Source of the DNA: Lithospermum erythrorhizon
Taxonomy: Eukaryota > Streptophyta > Magnoliopsida > Boraginales > Boraginaceae
Length of the DNA: 64,000 nucleotides
Direction: 5' to 3'
Assembly: GCA_019722365.1 (NCBI GenBank)
Contig: JADFUC010000517.1
Coordinates: forward strand, 62,001-126,000
Positions 35,901 through 48,799 of this stretch are shown piece by piece (within the stretch, counting starts at the first letter, position 1; each line of letters begins with the position of its first letter). Made by a program: the position numbers and the translations under genes. The notes beneath the pieces are model-generated. The model was not told where the DNA came from, made no database searches, and saw only the letters and a program-made list of their open reading frames with translations.

Positions 35901-38900
35901 TGAGTTTGCTGGAGTATAAAAACCTGAGGTTCTTTCTGCAGATCATTTTACTGAAACGAATAGCCACAGTAAAAGATGATGGAACTGTAGAACTTCAAGT
36001 TCCAGGGGATGTTGAAACACAAGCCCTCGAAGCTGAATCAGAACAAGCCTTTTGTGATGTTGTTGAGGATGTTGGTGACACAACTGAACTTCGTTACATT
36101 CCGCCCTTGACAATAGTAATGCTTATTGTTGGAACACGAGGCGATGTTCAGCCGTTTGTAGCCATTGGAAAGCGGCTGCAGGTATTTTCTTAGCCTTTTA
36201 GCTTAATATTGAGAACCAAGATCTAAATGTGGTGTCACATATTTTCCAACTGTCATCCACCAACTATGAAATGCCTCTCAGATACTTTCCTTCTTAATGA
36301 TTATTCTTATCAGATGAAACATTCTCGTGTCCTTAAATTGTGTCAGACCACTTCAGTATCTGTTGGCCATAAATATGCATTCTTTGTAATTAAGTGTTTG
36401 ACTAAGCTTTCTTCTGACAAAATAGCAGCTTACAACTTTCCTGTGCTAGAAAAGAGAAGAACAAGAACCTTTTCCTTTTTCACTGAGATCCATACATGAT
36501 AAAGCTCTGCTAGACACCCTCTGATTAACTTTTTTTATTTAGTTATGATTATTATGCTCATATGCAGGACTATGGCCATCGAGTTAGGCTTGCTACTCAT
36601 TCAAATTTCAAAGAGTTTGTCTTGACTGCCGGATTGGAGTTTTATCCTCTTGGCGGAGATCCAAAAGTTCTTGCTGAATGTATGTCTTGATGATCCTATC
36701 TTCTTTTGTACCGACTCAATTTATACTTATTAGGTTCAGAGATACATAACTTTCTTTCTGGGGTCTCTGCACAAATATGTCGTGTATGCTATGTAGGCGT
36801 GATGTCAGCAACCATAGTTCTCAAAGCTAGTAGATGGGCATGATGCTTGCACTATTTATTGTCTCAGGCGCAATGCTCTTAATGGCGGGCATCATTGTGA
36901 GCCGTAGCTATACCACTGGTCTCAAATAGAAGTTTAAGAGATGTAGCCCATTATTCTACATATTTGTGCAGAGCTTAAAACCTATTTCAAATCAGCCTCT
37001 GAAACCGATTTCCTCTTCTTTATTTGTTTTTTTTCTCTATTCCTCTTATAATATTAGATTATGAACATCTTTATTCAAATTTATGAACTACTGAATAAAA
37101 ATGTGAATTTTGGTAATCTTTTTAGGGTAGAAAAGAAGTCCTGGCCTAATTTATATTTTTGTTTATAGTTCTTTAAGATAATTTAGTACTCCCTCCATCC
37201 CACAAAAATTGTCCACCTTTTCTTATAGTTGTACCTTTCTAACTTTGACCTTAAATATTTATTTGTATTGTAATATTTGATAAAATATATATCAATGGAA
37301 AAGAGTTTGAAATGTATTTTCATTAATATAGTTTTCATCAAGTATTATCTGTCTGAAGCAAAAATATCTGCGGTCGAGAATTCGAGAGTACAAAAGTCAA
37401 AAGTGGACAATCTTTGTGGGATGGAGATAGTATTACTTTGGTCATAAAGCTCTAACTTATGCATAAATCTGAAAGATACTTATCTCCATTTTTGTGTTTT
37501 GTTTTTATTCTTCTTCTAGATGGAAGGTTTGTATTATTATCTTGAGCCTGATTAACATATTTTGAATTTCATAATTTGTCTTATATTATATGTATGGATT
37601 CAACATGTTAAAATTATTTTTAAGTCCCACAGTTTGTGTTATTTGCTACTTCCTGCACTTAATAACTCTAAGATGGAAATTTTGTTACTAATATATTGGT
37701 TTGCTACGCCACCTAATTTTGGCCCGAATGTTCGTTGCAGTATTCGCCTCCTAATTTTGGCCCAAATGTTCGTTGCAGTTGATTGCAAGCAATGAGTTCA
37801 AATTTAGTTTTAAGAATTTGAATTAGTTGTCTCTTGGTATTTGCAGATATGGTAAAGAACAAAGGATTTCTGCCTTCAGGACCTTCTGAGATATCTACCC
37901 AGAGAAACCAGATGAAGGATATAATTTATTCTCTACTCTCAGCATGCAAAGAACCTGATGTGGATTCTGGAATTCCTTTTAAGGCAGATGCAATAATAGC
38001 TAATCCTCCTGCATATGGTTAGATTCTTGTTCCTTAATCATTCATGTCAAGTCCTTGCCTTTTTTTTCTTGGATTCAGGAGTGGGCACTCTGGTCGGTAG
38101 GTATAGGAAATGGACCCCTGGTAAAAGGCTTATACACACACACATATATATATAATAAGCTGAAAACTGTTGAGGAACCCCACAACTAATTGATGACACC
38201 TTATTATGGGCTGTCCTGCCATCTAAGAGCAAGGAGGTTTTGATGTTTGCATCTTTCAGGGCAAAAACTTATTGGGTCGCTGGAATCCAGTTATATACTT
38301 TCGCCTGCAACTTTAATACTGTGGGTTTAGTACAAAACAGGGTGCTATTTTTTGTTTTATTTGTGCCTTTGTGGGGTTTAAATAAATAAATGATACTCCT
38401 ACATTTTTTTTATGTTTTATTCCATAAAGAGACTGCTCAGAGTTTTTTATGACTTTTGAGGTGAAACACTCATTTATTTTCTAACATTAGCAAATATCAC
38501 TACAGGGCATACACATGTTGCAGAGGCACTGAAGATACCCATTCACATTTTTTTTACAATGCCATGGACGTAAGATTATTTTTCAGTGTCATACAGAGTG
38601 TTCGTTAATGAATTCTGTTTTCTGAATTACGACTTCAGGAATTTTTTCTTGCCAGTTTATGTTAGTAGAGTAAATATTTGATCATTCATTCCAGGCCAAC
38701 TAGTGAATTCCCTCATCCTCTTTCTCGTGTTAAGCAACCAGCTGGCTATAGGGTGAGGTTTTCTCATATCCATGAGCCATTTAGGTCAACTTGTCCTTTC
38801 TCTCTTCATTAATGACATGCTTACCCCCCCCCCCCCTCAATTTTTTTTTAAGTTATGATGACGTCTGACTCTGACTATGTACGTGCTATTGTGAATTTCC

Positions 38901-41825
38901 AGCTATCCTATCAAATAGTTGACTCATTGATTTGGCTAGGAATTCGCGACTTGATTAATGATGTTAGGAAAAAGAAGCTCAAGCTACGGCCAATCACATA
39001 CCTGAGTGGGTCGCAGAACTCTGGGTCTGATATTCCTTTTGGATACATATGGAGTCCTCATCTCGTGCCGAAACCTAAAGGTATGTCTTACTTACAATAT
39101 AAAGTCTGGATGCTTCACTTATAAAGATACATTATGAGGTATCTTGAAATTAGACTTAAAAAGGCAGCTTTTACTTATAGTATGTTTATGTTTCATCTCT
39201 GTTCATAAATCCCATTGCTTCAATCCCATAATGACAAAATTGTGGCAACAGGATTTAGCTCTACTGCAATTTATTTTATTTTTCTTGTACAGATTGGGGA
39301 CCTAAGGTCGATGTTGTGGGATTTTGCTTCCTTGATCTTGCATCAAATTATGATCCTCCTGAAGCGCTTGTGAAATGGCTGAAAGCTGGCCCAAAGCCTA
39401 TATATATAGGATTTGGAAGTCTGGTGAGTAGTCACTCTCTCCCTCCTTCCCTCACACAGGAAGTCAAAGCTAAAGTGGTGCACGTCTATGATATGGGATT
39501 CTAATTTGGCTAATAGCTCTAATTGATTTTAAGGATGCGGTTTTGAGCCTCATCTCTTACAAGAAGCCATTTTTCAATTGTAAAAAAAGGAGGAAAAAAC
39601 ACTTGAGGGAACAAGATATGAAACTGTACGAACTTAGAATTGTGTGATCAGCTTCTTCCAAATGAAAGCCATCTTTTTACTTTTAGGAGAAGTTATAACT
39701 TTTGTTCCTAAGTTAAATGTTCACAAACCACATCTATCTTTATTTGAATGACCTTCTTTCTATATTAGGTTTTTCACAAATATGGTGTCAGTTCTTTTTT
39801 ATACAATTTTGTCTTTAGGGAACTTGTTTTATCATGAAGCACCATATATCTCTGGAAATATGTTATTATGTAATGGTAGCATATGAAAAAGGAGTTAATT
39901 TAAACATTTATGCCTACTAACAAATAAATTTATTAATTTTGATATTTTTTTTATGAAAATATTTAATTTTTGTACTGTAAAAAATAAACCAAATCCCGCA
40001 TTATGTGTGATATATAATTATATATGACTCTAGTGCTACAGTTTTTTGTTCATTACCTTACTTTTCCTATGTCAACCTGTTCAGCAATATTTTACCTTTC
40101 TTATGTCAGCCTGTTCAAGAACCGGAGAAGATGACTCAGACCATTGTTGAAGCTTTGAGAAAGACTGGACAAAGGGGGATTATTAACAAAGGATGGGGCG
40201 GCTTGGGCAACTGTAAGTTTCCTTTACTGATCTCTGAAACAAGATATTTTAAGTTTTATTTATTATCTAATCAAGTTGCTAGTGATGAAGGAACTTTATG
40301 CTGATTTCCTCATTTCCAGTGGCAGAACCTGTGGACTATGTGTATCTTTTGGATAATGTCCCTCATGACTGGCTCTTCCTACAATGTGCTTCCGTGGTGA
40401 GTCCCTCACCCTTAGTGGTTCTGAAATCTGAACCATCAGTATGTGAAGCATATTAATTTTCAATTTTGTATCATCATTGGAATGTCAGGGTTAGAGGAAT
40501 CTCTTCTGAGTTCTGACTATAGATTTGGTGTATCTTAATTTTTTCCTGTTGCTTAGTTCAATGAGATCGATAAAATGGCTGATGTTTTAGCCTATCCTTT
40601 ATGTATTTAATACTACTCTCTCTATCCCATGAAATTGCCTAGTTTTGACTTTTTTAAAAATTTAAGAGAGAACATTTTAATACAAGTTAAAGATAACCTA
40701 TTTCCAAAAATGCATGTAAAAATTGGTAACATGGGACAAATTATGGGAAATGTAGAAAGAGTGAAAGAAGACTATCATCATGGGATGGAGAGATGGAGGG
40801 TATATTTTCATGTAGTTTCTTTGCTATAGCTTTACACATAGTGCAGCAGTGTGGATGGGGTTCTTGACTACTGCAAATTTTTTTTTTTTTTTCCATCTTA
40901 TTCACTCCTGTAAGATAGTTCAGTCAAGGAATTAAGATCTTGGTTGGTTGCTCGTCATTGGAGCACCATAATGTTGTCAATCTCAACTATGATTTTTGCA
41001 GTCTTCTAGGTCCCTCTGTGTGAAGTTTTAAGATAAGTATACCTATATAATTTTTAGAAGAATTAGAGGCAGGATTGAATCATCATCTTCTTGAGTTTCA
41101 CATATTATGATTTTGTTTGCTACTGCTAGCGTACATATGTGGTTGTACTTAATGGGATTTTGATCAAGTATATGTGTTGGGATAAATTTTTTTAGCAGAA
41201 CCAACTTCAACCTATGTGGAACATTTGATTGCATCTTATTTTTCGCTTTATTGCAGGTGCACCATGGAGGTGCTGGGACAACAGCTGCTGGTCTAAAGGC
41301 TGCGGTACTTGCGTTAAATTTCTCCTTTCATATTGCTCATAATGGCATCTGAACTTTGAGTTAAGAATTATTATTATTAATGTGCATTACAGTGTCCAAC
41401 AACTATTGTCCCTTTCTTTGGTGACCAACCTTTCTGGGGTGAAAGAGTGCACGCCAGAGGTGTAGGCCCTGCACCTATACCAATTGATGAATTTTCGCTT
41501 CCTAAGCTGGTTGCAGCTATCGAATTCATGTTAGATCCTAAGGTACTTCTCTTATTCAACATCTTGTTTTGGTAATAAGATGTCCTTTACGCTAAGAATC
41601 CAAATGACCATTTTGCTATACCTGATTCCTCGACTACTTCGGATTGTCAATTCCCAGGTCAAGGAGCGTGCGATTGAACTAGCAAAGCAGATGGAGAATG
41701 AAGATGGAGTGGAGGGTGCGGTAAAGGCCTTCTTTAAACATCTTCCTCGCAAGAAGCTTGTTACCGAGCAAGAACCTGGACCATCAACATTTTTCTCGTT
41801 AGGACGATGCTTCGGTTGTTCGTAG
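32950..41825 (+). CDS. UGT80A: Sterol 3-beta-glucosyltransferase (UGT80A type)
   Basis: Transfers glucose from UDP-glucose to the 3-hydroxyl of membrane sterols, forming steryl glucosides. Fourteen exons join in frame to 610 residues: 32950-33094, 35526-35713, 35942-36181, 36568-36679, 37847-38017, 38506-38569, 38695-38752, 38903-39080, 39293-39423, 40110-40212, 40320-40396, 41257-41304, 41393-41542, 41658-41825. All borders are GT-AG. Key parts are GTRGDVQPF (175-183, start of the GT28-like N-terminal domain), 'PPAYGHTHVAEAL', 'GFGSL', and the nucleotide-sugar site HHGGAGTT (491-498) with 'GDQPFWGERVHARGVGP' (515-531). The C-terminus CFGCS is typical of plant UGT80A. Length fits the family (about 610-640). 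The first 110 residues are Ser/Asp-rich and poorly conserved. The start is the first ATG of the acidic leader exon. Confidence 0.93.
33229..33267 (+). CDS. Possible 39-nt extra exon of the sterol glucosyltransferase
   Basis: A copy of the last part of exon 1, bounded by an AG acceptor and a GT donor. It reads in frame as GASSNGDGDDNYS, against GVSSNGDDNCS in exon 1. Exon 1 ends in phase 1 and this unit is 13 codons long, so including it would add 13 residues and keep the frame (623 in total). The acceptor lacks a strong pyrimidine tract, so use may be partial or absent. Confidence 0.45.
34083..34344. mobile_element. Stowaway-type MITE in glucosyltransferase intron 1
   Basis: The left end CTCTCCATTTCAAAATGATC and the right end 'GGAAATGAAGGGAGTA' form imperfect terminal inverted repeats of the plant Stowaway (Tc1/mariner) type. 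It is about 260 bp, AT-rich and non-coding. The interior words 'AAAATTAACAAACTT' recur in the fragment at 48800. Confidence 0.7.
37189..37430. mobile_element. Stowaway-type MITE in glucosyltransferase intron 5
   Basis: A 242-bp element with inverted ends CTCCCTCCATCCCACAAA and (reverse complement) CTATCTCCATCCCACAAA, flanked by TA on both sides. This fits Stowaway target preference. It lies in the intron between 36680 and 37846. Its interior resembles the element at about 59690-59957. Confidence 0.88.
38824..38836 (+). repeat. C13 homopolymer in glucosyltransferase intron 8
   Basis: Thirteen consecutive C, followed by a T8-9 run, about 65 bases upstream of the next exon's acceptor. The length may be unreliable in sequencing. 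Confidence 0.9.
40616..40800. mobile_element. Stowaway-type MITE in glucosyltransferase intron 11
   Basis: A 185-bp element with inverted ends CTCTCTCTATCCCATG and (reverse complement) CCCTCCATCTCTCCATCCCATG, flanked by TA dinucleotides (40614-40615 and 40801-40802). The 66-codon ORF spanning it is a by-product of the element. Confidence 0.85.
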
Positions 41826-41943
41826 ACGGTGAGTGCATCAGGTGGAGCTTCATAATTATTTGTTCGGTTTCTTGTTATGTTGAAAGAGTGCGTAATGTAT
41901 AGGTTAAATGTTATATGTTGTCTATAATTTCTTCTTCTAACAT

Positions 41944-41999
41944 TTACTGGGTTCATTTTTTTTTTTTTTTTTTTTTTTTTTTTGTTACTGGGTTCATTT
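41944..41999 (+). repeat. T28 homopolymer between 15-bp direct repeats
   Basis: A run of 28 T (41956-41983) lies between two copies of TTACTGGGTTCATTT, about 120 bases after the glucosyltransferase stop codon and therefore in its 3' untranslated region. 42000-42400 is AT-rich with nothing recognised. Confidence 0.85.
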
Positions 42000-42406
42000 G
42001 TTTATGTTAAAAAGAAAAACCATTTGTACAAACTAAATATTACTCCCTAATTATTTGATCATGTAGTTAAAAAGTGTTTTATTAAGTAACTAATTTATTT
42101 TACTATTTTCAAGAAGAGATAAAACTATCAACCAATAAAAATAAGAATATTGGTAGACAAAATAATGATGTTGATTTTTTTAAAAGTTCAAAGCAAAAAG
42201 TTGCATAATGTAAATGATCAAATAAAATGAAACAAGATTTTTTTGTTATATGATTAAGTAATTAGGAACGGAGAAAATATTAATCATGACATAATATATT
42301 ATCCCTTTTTATACTAAAAACCTTTTTCTTTCTAGCTATATTCTTCTCATTTCTTCTGTGCTTAAAATTGTACTGAAGTTACTTTGGTAACTTAATGATA
42401 ATTAGT

Positions 42407-42872
42407 AGGGATGGTCATATTGGAAAAAAAAACCCGAATCGCATCGTTTGAATTGCATCGATTTGAACCGATTTGGTTCGATTTTTTTTCAAATCGAAAT
42501 CGATGAGGTTTGAATAATTTCAAAATCGAAATTTTTTTTGCTGTTTGTGGTTTTACCCTAAACCGAATTGTACCGATAATTTATATTTAATTTACTATAT
42601 ATTTCAAATAAATATTTAATTATTGTATATATTATTATTTATATTGAATTGCGATTTACATAGGCGCAAACGATTCTTGATTGTTTTCATATTTATAGAT
42701 GTTGAATACGGAATACGGAGTTAATTTTAGATTTTGTAATCTTGAAAGCAGATTTATATTGAATACGCATCGAAAATCGATTTGCGCATATACGAAAAAA
42801 AATCGATTGGCGAAAATCGAAAAAAATCGAAATATACGGTTTGTGTAAAAAACCGCATCGAAATATCACCCT
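42407..42872. mobile_element. Non-autonomous hAT-like element
   Basis: Left end TAGGGATGGTCATATT and right end reading (reverse complement) AGGGTGATATTTCGATG are similar inverted termini. Subterminal DNA holds many copies of AAATCGAAA/AATCGATT words near both ends (42430-42535 and 42770-42860), as in hAT elements. About 465 bp, non-coding. No clear 8-bp target duplication. Confidence 0.55.
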
Positions 42873-45808
42873 TTTTCTACTATCACTAAACTTACCACCT
42901 CACATTAACTCTGCCACTCTCATTAACTTTTCTCTCACATTAACTTTCTCTTAACTAGGCACGAGGCAAATATCGCCCTTTTTAACTTTCTCTGCCACTC
43001 TCACATTAACAAAATCAAACAACTGTTTCTTTGTTTTACCAATATGTTAGGTAAACAAAAAAGCATACCCTGATCCCTAATCAATTGCATCACCAAGATA
43101 ATCTTCATTCAACTTCAAAGCTAACCTCACTATTGTTCAAGTTGACCATCTGACTAACTGATTGGACGCCATCTCATGGCTTCAATGAAGTTTTGCAAAA
43201 TACCCCTCCATCTTTATTTTAATAATTTGAATTTTTATACTAAAGTTTTTTTTACATAATTGTACTGGATTTCAATGTAATTTTTCATCAATTTTCCTAT
43301 GTTATTCAATCTACTTTTTTGGATTCAAAAAAGTGATCGACGGCTATATGATGATTATCTTTATTACTCAGGTAAAATAATATAAGTTTACATAGGTTTT
43401 TTGAATAAGTCGAACCGGATCGAATTTTATGTGGTTGGAACTTGGTCAATAATTATTGAGTGGAGTTGAACCTTTTTTTTTCGGGTTTCACGTTGAGTCG
43501 AATCAAATGGAACCATATATAAATATTTTTTAGTCGAGTTAAACACTACTCGAGTTGAGTCGAACTCTTGTAGGATTTTCGCATGATATCGCTTTTATTT
43601 GAGCATTTTTGTATGCAAATTCAATTTAATGTGTTAAACCATACTACTAAGTTAATGCTTATGTGTAATATATATTGAGTGTTTGGACATATTACTTTAA
43701 TAATTATACATAATAAGTCTAGTCTATATGTCGATCTATCGAGCTTAAAAATTAAAATTTGAGATTCGATTTGAACACCGAGTTGAGCTATCAAGTCACA
43801 TCATATCGAACATTTGATTCAATACATCTTTGTAAAGGCATATAAATGAAGAAATCGAAAAAATAAATAATCTTCAATCAGTATTTATCAGCGCGTTATC
43901 GAAATATCTTGATAAGCTTTACGCTCCGCGGTCAAGGGCGTTTTCAAAAATATTTACTTTTTTCTTTCCTATATATAATTTCATATTATTTTTTAGTAAA
44001 AAGGATGAAATAATTTGATATCCAAATAAAATAAACTTAGTTTCTATTTATAGATGATGAAAAATAAAAAATACAAATATATATTTTTTATTTTGTCAAA
44101 TTATCATTCAAAAATCAATTTAAAATAGAAGATAACTAAAAAAATAAAAAGCAATAATAAATCGGCAATCTTAGTTTACTGATAGTCCTTTATTGAAACA
44201 ACATATCCCAACTTTTTGTCATTTTTATCATAATAAATTTAAATATATTTAATAAAATTCCCCAAAATTTAAAACACCACTTGCCCCTTGTAATAGTACT
44301 TATTGAATGATTTAGCTGAGTTGTTATACACAAGGCATCAAAGCATTTGCCCTATAAGAAGGTTCAATTAGGATTAATAATCTTCTTACGTCCATTATTG
44401 GGTCATTAAATACGGATTGTGTCAGTGAATAATCGACGAAATGTGGAGACATTTCATTGTTCCTTTTCTACTTTCGGTAAATTGAGTAATGTGAGTTGTG
44501 AAATCTGACTTCTTTATTCAACTACTATAGAAAGCTTACACCACCGACGTTTAACTGCCTTTATTACTCATAGCTCCAATGAATTTTATTATTGTGTTGG
44601 CTGTTCGAGGTCAGCTTTAACATCATGTATTCATTGTCACTTTGAAATCAGCAAACCCACCCACATCAATTTCTAAATGTAATATATTCTAGAGTTTATA
44701 TCGAGCAGCTCCATCGGATAGGGTCGGATGAGCATAGTCTCGAGCTCGACTCGATTAATAATGAGTTGGAATGTGAACTGGTCTTCAGACACAATAGTTC
44801 TATTAGCTAGCAGAGGACCTAGTTCGGTAAGCTTGCTTGCTAGATGGATTGTTAATATTATTAATATTCCGTATATACTAATACAAACTAATGTAGTATT
44901 AACGACATATAAAAAAAAAATCTTAGTAATACTATATAGACTCTAGAATGAATCGAATTTTGCAAGTTCTAATATTGATAAAATAGTATTTATTGAATCG
45001 AATTCTAACTCTATTTTATTATGAAGTATTTAAATCGATTATGAATACCAATTGTAGTTCAAATTTAAATTAGGTGATATTTTGAAGAAGAAAAAAATCA
45101 TTAAAAACCTAGCCATATCCCAAAATCCATCGGATATCGTTTCTTTTCTTACATCAAACAGGTCTTATTTTTGTCATTTCAATGTATTGCCATAAAGTTG
45201 TTGCGTATCTATCACTTTTGACAAGCTTCAAAACCGTGCTTACTCCGGAGTTGATAACATCTTAATAATCCAAGCTTTGTTTAATGCTATTTAAAATATC
45301 TTTCATTGAATCAAGACTAGACGTTGTTATCGAAGTATTAACCAAAAGTATATGATATGGTTCAAACGTTTGGTATGACAGTTAGTTCACTTAACATCAC
45401 CGGATACATGTGTGCACCTTGTGGAGGAACTGGGTGGAGGTAGAACCATTAGTGGATCGGATAAGAAAGCGATATGTGTTAAATCGATTCGCTGATTGCC
45501 AATAATCGTATTTTGTTTAATGTTTATAAATCAATTTATTAAATCTTAATTTCTTCTTGCCCTCCAAACTATCAGAATGCTCGTAAATAAGAGACTATGC
45601 TTTTTATCTTTTCGAATGAGGGATCAGCCATCTATCTTTTAGTCGAGGACTAGCATTCTACTTTTCATATTGCCCCTTAATTTTCATTTTTTAAAAGGAC
45701 AAATTCGGAACTACACCATTAATTAAATTTGAGAATCAAATTTTGTAATAAATAGAAATAGGTGTTACATTTGTTAAACGGAAAAATATTAAAGTAATCA
45801 AATAAAAA
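42873..45808. other. Repeat-rich intergenic DNA without a recognised gene
   Basis: A 'TATC(A/G)CCCTTTTT' to 'CTCTGCCACTCTCA' block is duplicated at 42860-42930 and 42969-43015. Stretches at 43400-43570 and 43735-43810 are rich in GAGTCGAA/GAGTTGA words, like the subterminal parts of old hAT elements. A similar 'CTCGAGCTCGACTCGATT' lies at 44740. ORFs of up to 72 codons here have no support. Confidence 0.45.
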
Positions 45809-47285
45809 GGCTTAATTTCATCTGACCCCCTCAGTATGGTCTATGATCTAATTTGTACGCGGTATCCCAGCTATTAAAATTGCCACTTGAAGCGGTATTG
45901 GTTTCAAATTGCCCCTCCGCCTCTTTTTATACGTCCAAATCAATTAAAGGGTAGTATAGTCATTACATTGCATTCAACACAGCAGCTCTCCCAACGTCAA
46001 AATCAATTTTACTAAAGCTGAATAAGCAATTAGTCTTTTAAATTTTATCCTGCTTTGTTGAAAGTGCTTAACTGCCCAGAAATTGGAGGTTTTTTAATAT
46101 GGCTTCATCGTAAATGCTTACTGATAAAATTTAGATACAATAACTCAAAACATGATTCCCCAGCGGCCCGGAAGGTGCGTACTGGAAATGACCTCGCTCG
46201 AGCTCCACGTTTCAACGTGATTTTTTTCTCGGTGAAGCTCCGCAAACTCCGCAACATGGTGTCGCGTCTACATTTAATTTGTGACAAATGCGGACTAAAT
46301 GCCAGATTAGCTACTTGATTGGTGTTGAGTTAAAAGGGGTATGATTTGAGCTCAATTTGTTTTTAGGGCTGTTATGTAATGATAAATTGGGAATGAATGA
46401 ATATTAAATAGTAGATTTGACTTATTATCAAATCTGGAATTATACCCCCATTTAATTAGCAGTTGTGACTGCGAATCAGAATTGTAATATAAATAAAATA
46501 GGTGTAATAAAAAATAAATTACTCGCCCATGCTAAGCGGCCTTGCCCACCTTTATCCACTGGCTGGCAGCACTGTCACGCGCTTCAATTACCCCCATTTC
46601 GAGAAAGCAGGCCTTGACTCTTCGCCCAATTTACTCGTCCCAGCGTATTCTCCCCGTCTACAATCGACATTCTTGACCCCCAATCCATGATCACAGTCGA
46701 CTCCCAGGCCCCCTATCTTGCTTATAAATAGAACTCCTTGACGTCCCAGCCCGTCTTTCTTTCTTTTTTGTAGACATAACTCGATTGGAAGAAGCTAATG
46801 GACTGGTTTGGGAAGCAATTATTTAATCTTTCTCTTTAGTTATTTCTTTATTTATGAATTTGTTGAATTTGAATTGTAGATAATGTGGAGATTTGTTATT
46901 GATGATTCTGGTCGATTTGGATCCAAAAATTGGGGGTGGGTTGGTGGAAGTGGTTGGTGGAGGATGGGCAATTAATGAGGAGAAATTGAGGGTGGGTCTT
47001 TGGAGAAGGAATTCTTTCTTTTAATTATTATTGTCGATATTTTTTTTAATTTAATAAAACTAACCCATATTTTTATCTATTACAAAATTAGCCCCAAAAT
47101 CTAATTGTAGTTGTGTTTCCAAATTTGCCCTTGTTTTAAATGGAACTCAGGGGCAATTTGAAAAGATAAGATAGTTAAGTCCCTAATTTGAAAAGATAAA
47201 TAGTTGAGTCCTTGGTTTGAAAAGATTGAAACTCTGATCCACTTGGTGGCGATTGATAGTTGGCCAGGCCGGGGCGAAATTAAGC
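45809..47285. mobile_element. MULE-like non-autonomous element with about 110-bp inverted termini
   Basis: The left terminus GGCTTAATTTCATCTGACCC and the right terminus, reverse complement (A)GCTTAATTTCGCCCCGG, begin alike. They share a later 'TTTCAAATTGCCCCT' block at similar depth (about 45903-45917 and 47145-47160). Long imperfect inverted termini suggest a Mutator-like element. A 9-bp target duplication is not evident. The interior has no transposase and contains a promoter-like segment. Confidence 0.55.
46510..46830 (+). promoter_or_regulatory. Promoter-like segment inside the MULE-like element
   Basis: This is GC-richer than its surroundings. A TATA-like box 'GCTTATAAATAG' lies at 46719-46730, followed by a pyrimidine-rich leader (46750-46770) and an ATG at 46798 whose frame (MDWFGKQLFNLSL) stops after 13 codons. 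It looks like a core promoter and leader detached from its gene. Whether it was captured by the element, or is an upstream exon of the translocator gene 3 kb away, cannot be decided here. Confidence 0.4.
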
Positions 47286-48300
47286 TATTTAAAAATTGAT
47301 AGTTGTCACGATATTGAGTTATTGTAACACAAAATGCTAGATAAGTATAACAGATGATCCGAATTCCTCATTTATGAGTTCGAATCACCCATCTTATTTT
47401 GTACATCACACTTTTTTTAATCATAATCTTTATACAAACACTTAATTACACTATCCAAAATAATGACATTAAATAATATAACATACGATCTATTTCTATG
47501 TTAAAATATCTATTTTTCATTTAACATTTGAAATATTTGTAATATGTCAAATGAAGATTAATACGTACTTTTGAAATTAACCTTTGATATATTAAGCATT
47601 TGAAATTCACGTAAACTAATTAAGCATTTAATTGCTCACAACAAATTAAAAGTTTCAAATTTGCCTCTATTCTCAGTGCTTTTTGGCAAAATTAATTTGG
47701 AAAGTTCAAAGTTCAATCACTCATTTGAAACATTATCAATAGTTTAGTGACTACATGAAAAGGTCTTTATAATAAAATCCATCAAATTTGTTCACATTTA
47801 AAATAATTTAATTACATTGCATAAAAATGATGATCATATCATTATACGTCTTAAACTTTTTTATCCTTTAGTTGCTTTTCGTTAAACTTGACATGCTTTC
47901 GTCAAACGTTTTACATGAGGGTTAAATCCTGATAAGCTAGAGTTCAAATACTAGGAGGAGTGTATGTGCCCACAAGGTCTAATGAACTTAGTTAAATCAG
48001 CTTACACTGTAGTATCGAATTTGAGCTTTGAATTTTTTAAATCGTATTGATACATTGTGCTCATTTGTGGAAATTAAATACATTTAATATAAAAATTAAA
48101 TTTCTCAATAGTCAATACTCTACATAGCTGTAACTCGATCTGTTTCCATAATAAAACCAGTAACTAACCCACATAAACAAAATCGAACAAATGTGTCCTC
48201 CCTCCCTTCACTCTAACGACCCCCCTCAGTATCTTGTTTCTCCCCCTTACTTAAGCAAACCAAAGCTCTCGTTTCTTTACAATAAACATCACAAATCACT
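47286..48300. other. AT-rich intergenic DNA
   Basis: Nothing recognised. A 'GAGTTCGAATCACCC' word at 47378 resembles a tRNA-type B box, as found in SINE-like debris, but no full element can be drawn. Confidence 0.35.
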
Positions 48301-48420
48301 ATAATCAAATATATATAAACATATATATAATACTCTTTATTATATATAATATTATACCAGATCTAATTGAGCCTCTTTATTCTCCTTAATTTAACTCCAT
48401 TTCTCATTTTCTGGTAATAT
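48200..48420 (+). promoter_or_regulatory. Probable promoter and first non-coding exon of the translocator gene
   Basis: A C/T-rich block (48198-48250) is followed by TATATATAAACATATATATAA (48309-48329) and a pyrimidine-rich stretch to 'CATTTTCTG|GTAATAT' at 48412, which looks like a splice donor. A good acceptor, 'GGGTTCAG|GTC' at 49450, could open the coding exon with about 260 bases of leader. The leader would contain a 12-codon upstream ORF starting at about 49486. This is inferred from sequence alone. Confidence 0.4.
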
Positions 48421-48799
48421 ATGTATATATATTATTATATATGTTTATATATAAGTTTATTTAGTATATTATATATGTAATATATGTTTGTGGGTATATT
48501 AGTTGGTGTAATTATTATTATTGTGGACAATGTGGGTTGGAGATTTTGGTTACTGGGGTATTAGCTTTTGAGTGATTGTGGAAGTAGTTGAGCTAGATCT
48601 GATTTTTTGTGAAATTCTATGTATTGATCCAATTGGGTTCTTGATTTGTTGCATTGTTTATGAATTTGATATATTTGGAGATGTTTTAGTGGTTGGATGA
48701 GTGTTGTGGTGATTGAAGTTATTCAAATGTGGAGATTTGTTGGTTTAGTTAGAGATTGGTGTAATGGTTTTGAGTTTGAGTTGATTTTTACTAACAAAG

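Noticed and set aside
41377..41956. Minus-strand ORFs opposite the glucosyltransferase exons 13-14
   Set aside because: Shadow frames of conserved coding exons on the plus strand.
46055..46318. 87-codon ORF in the MULE-like element, with an 'LICDKCGLNARLAT' end suggesting a zinc finger
   Set aside because: Only a single Cys pair is present and the rest is unstructured. It overlaps another ORF on the opposite strand, so it does not support a protein.
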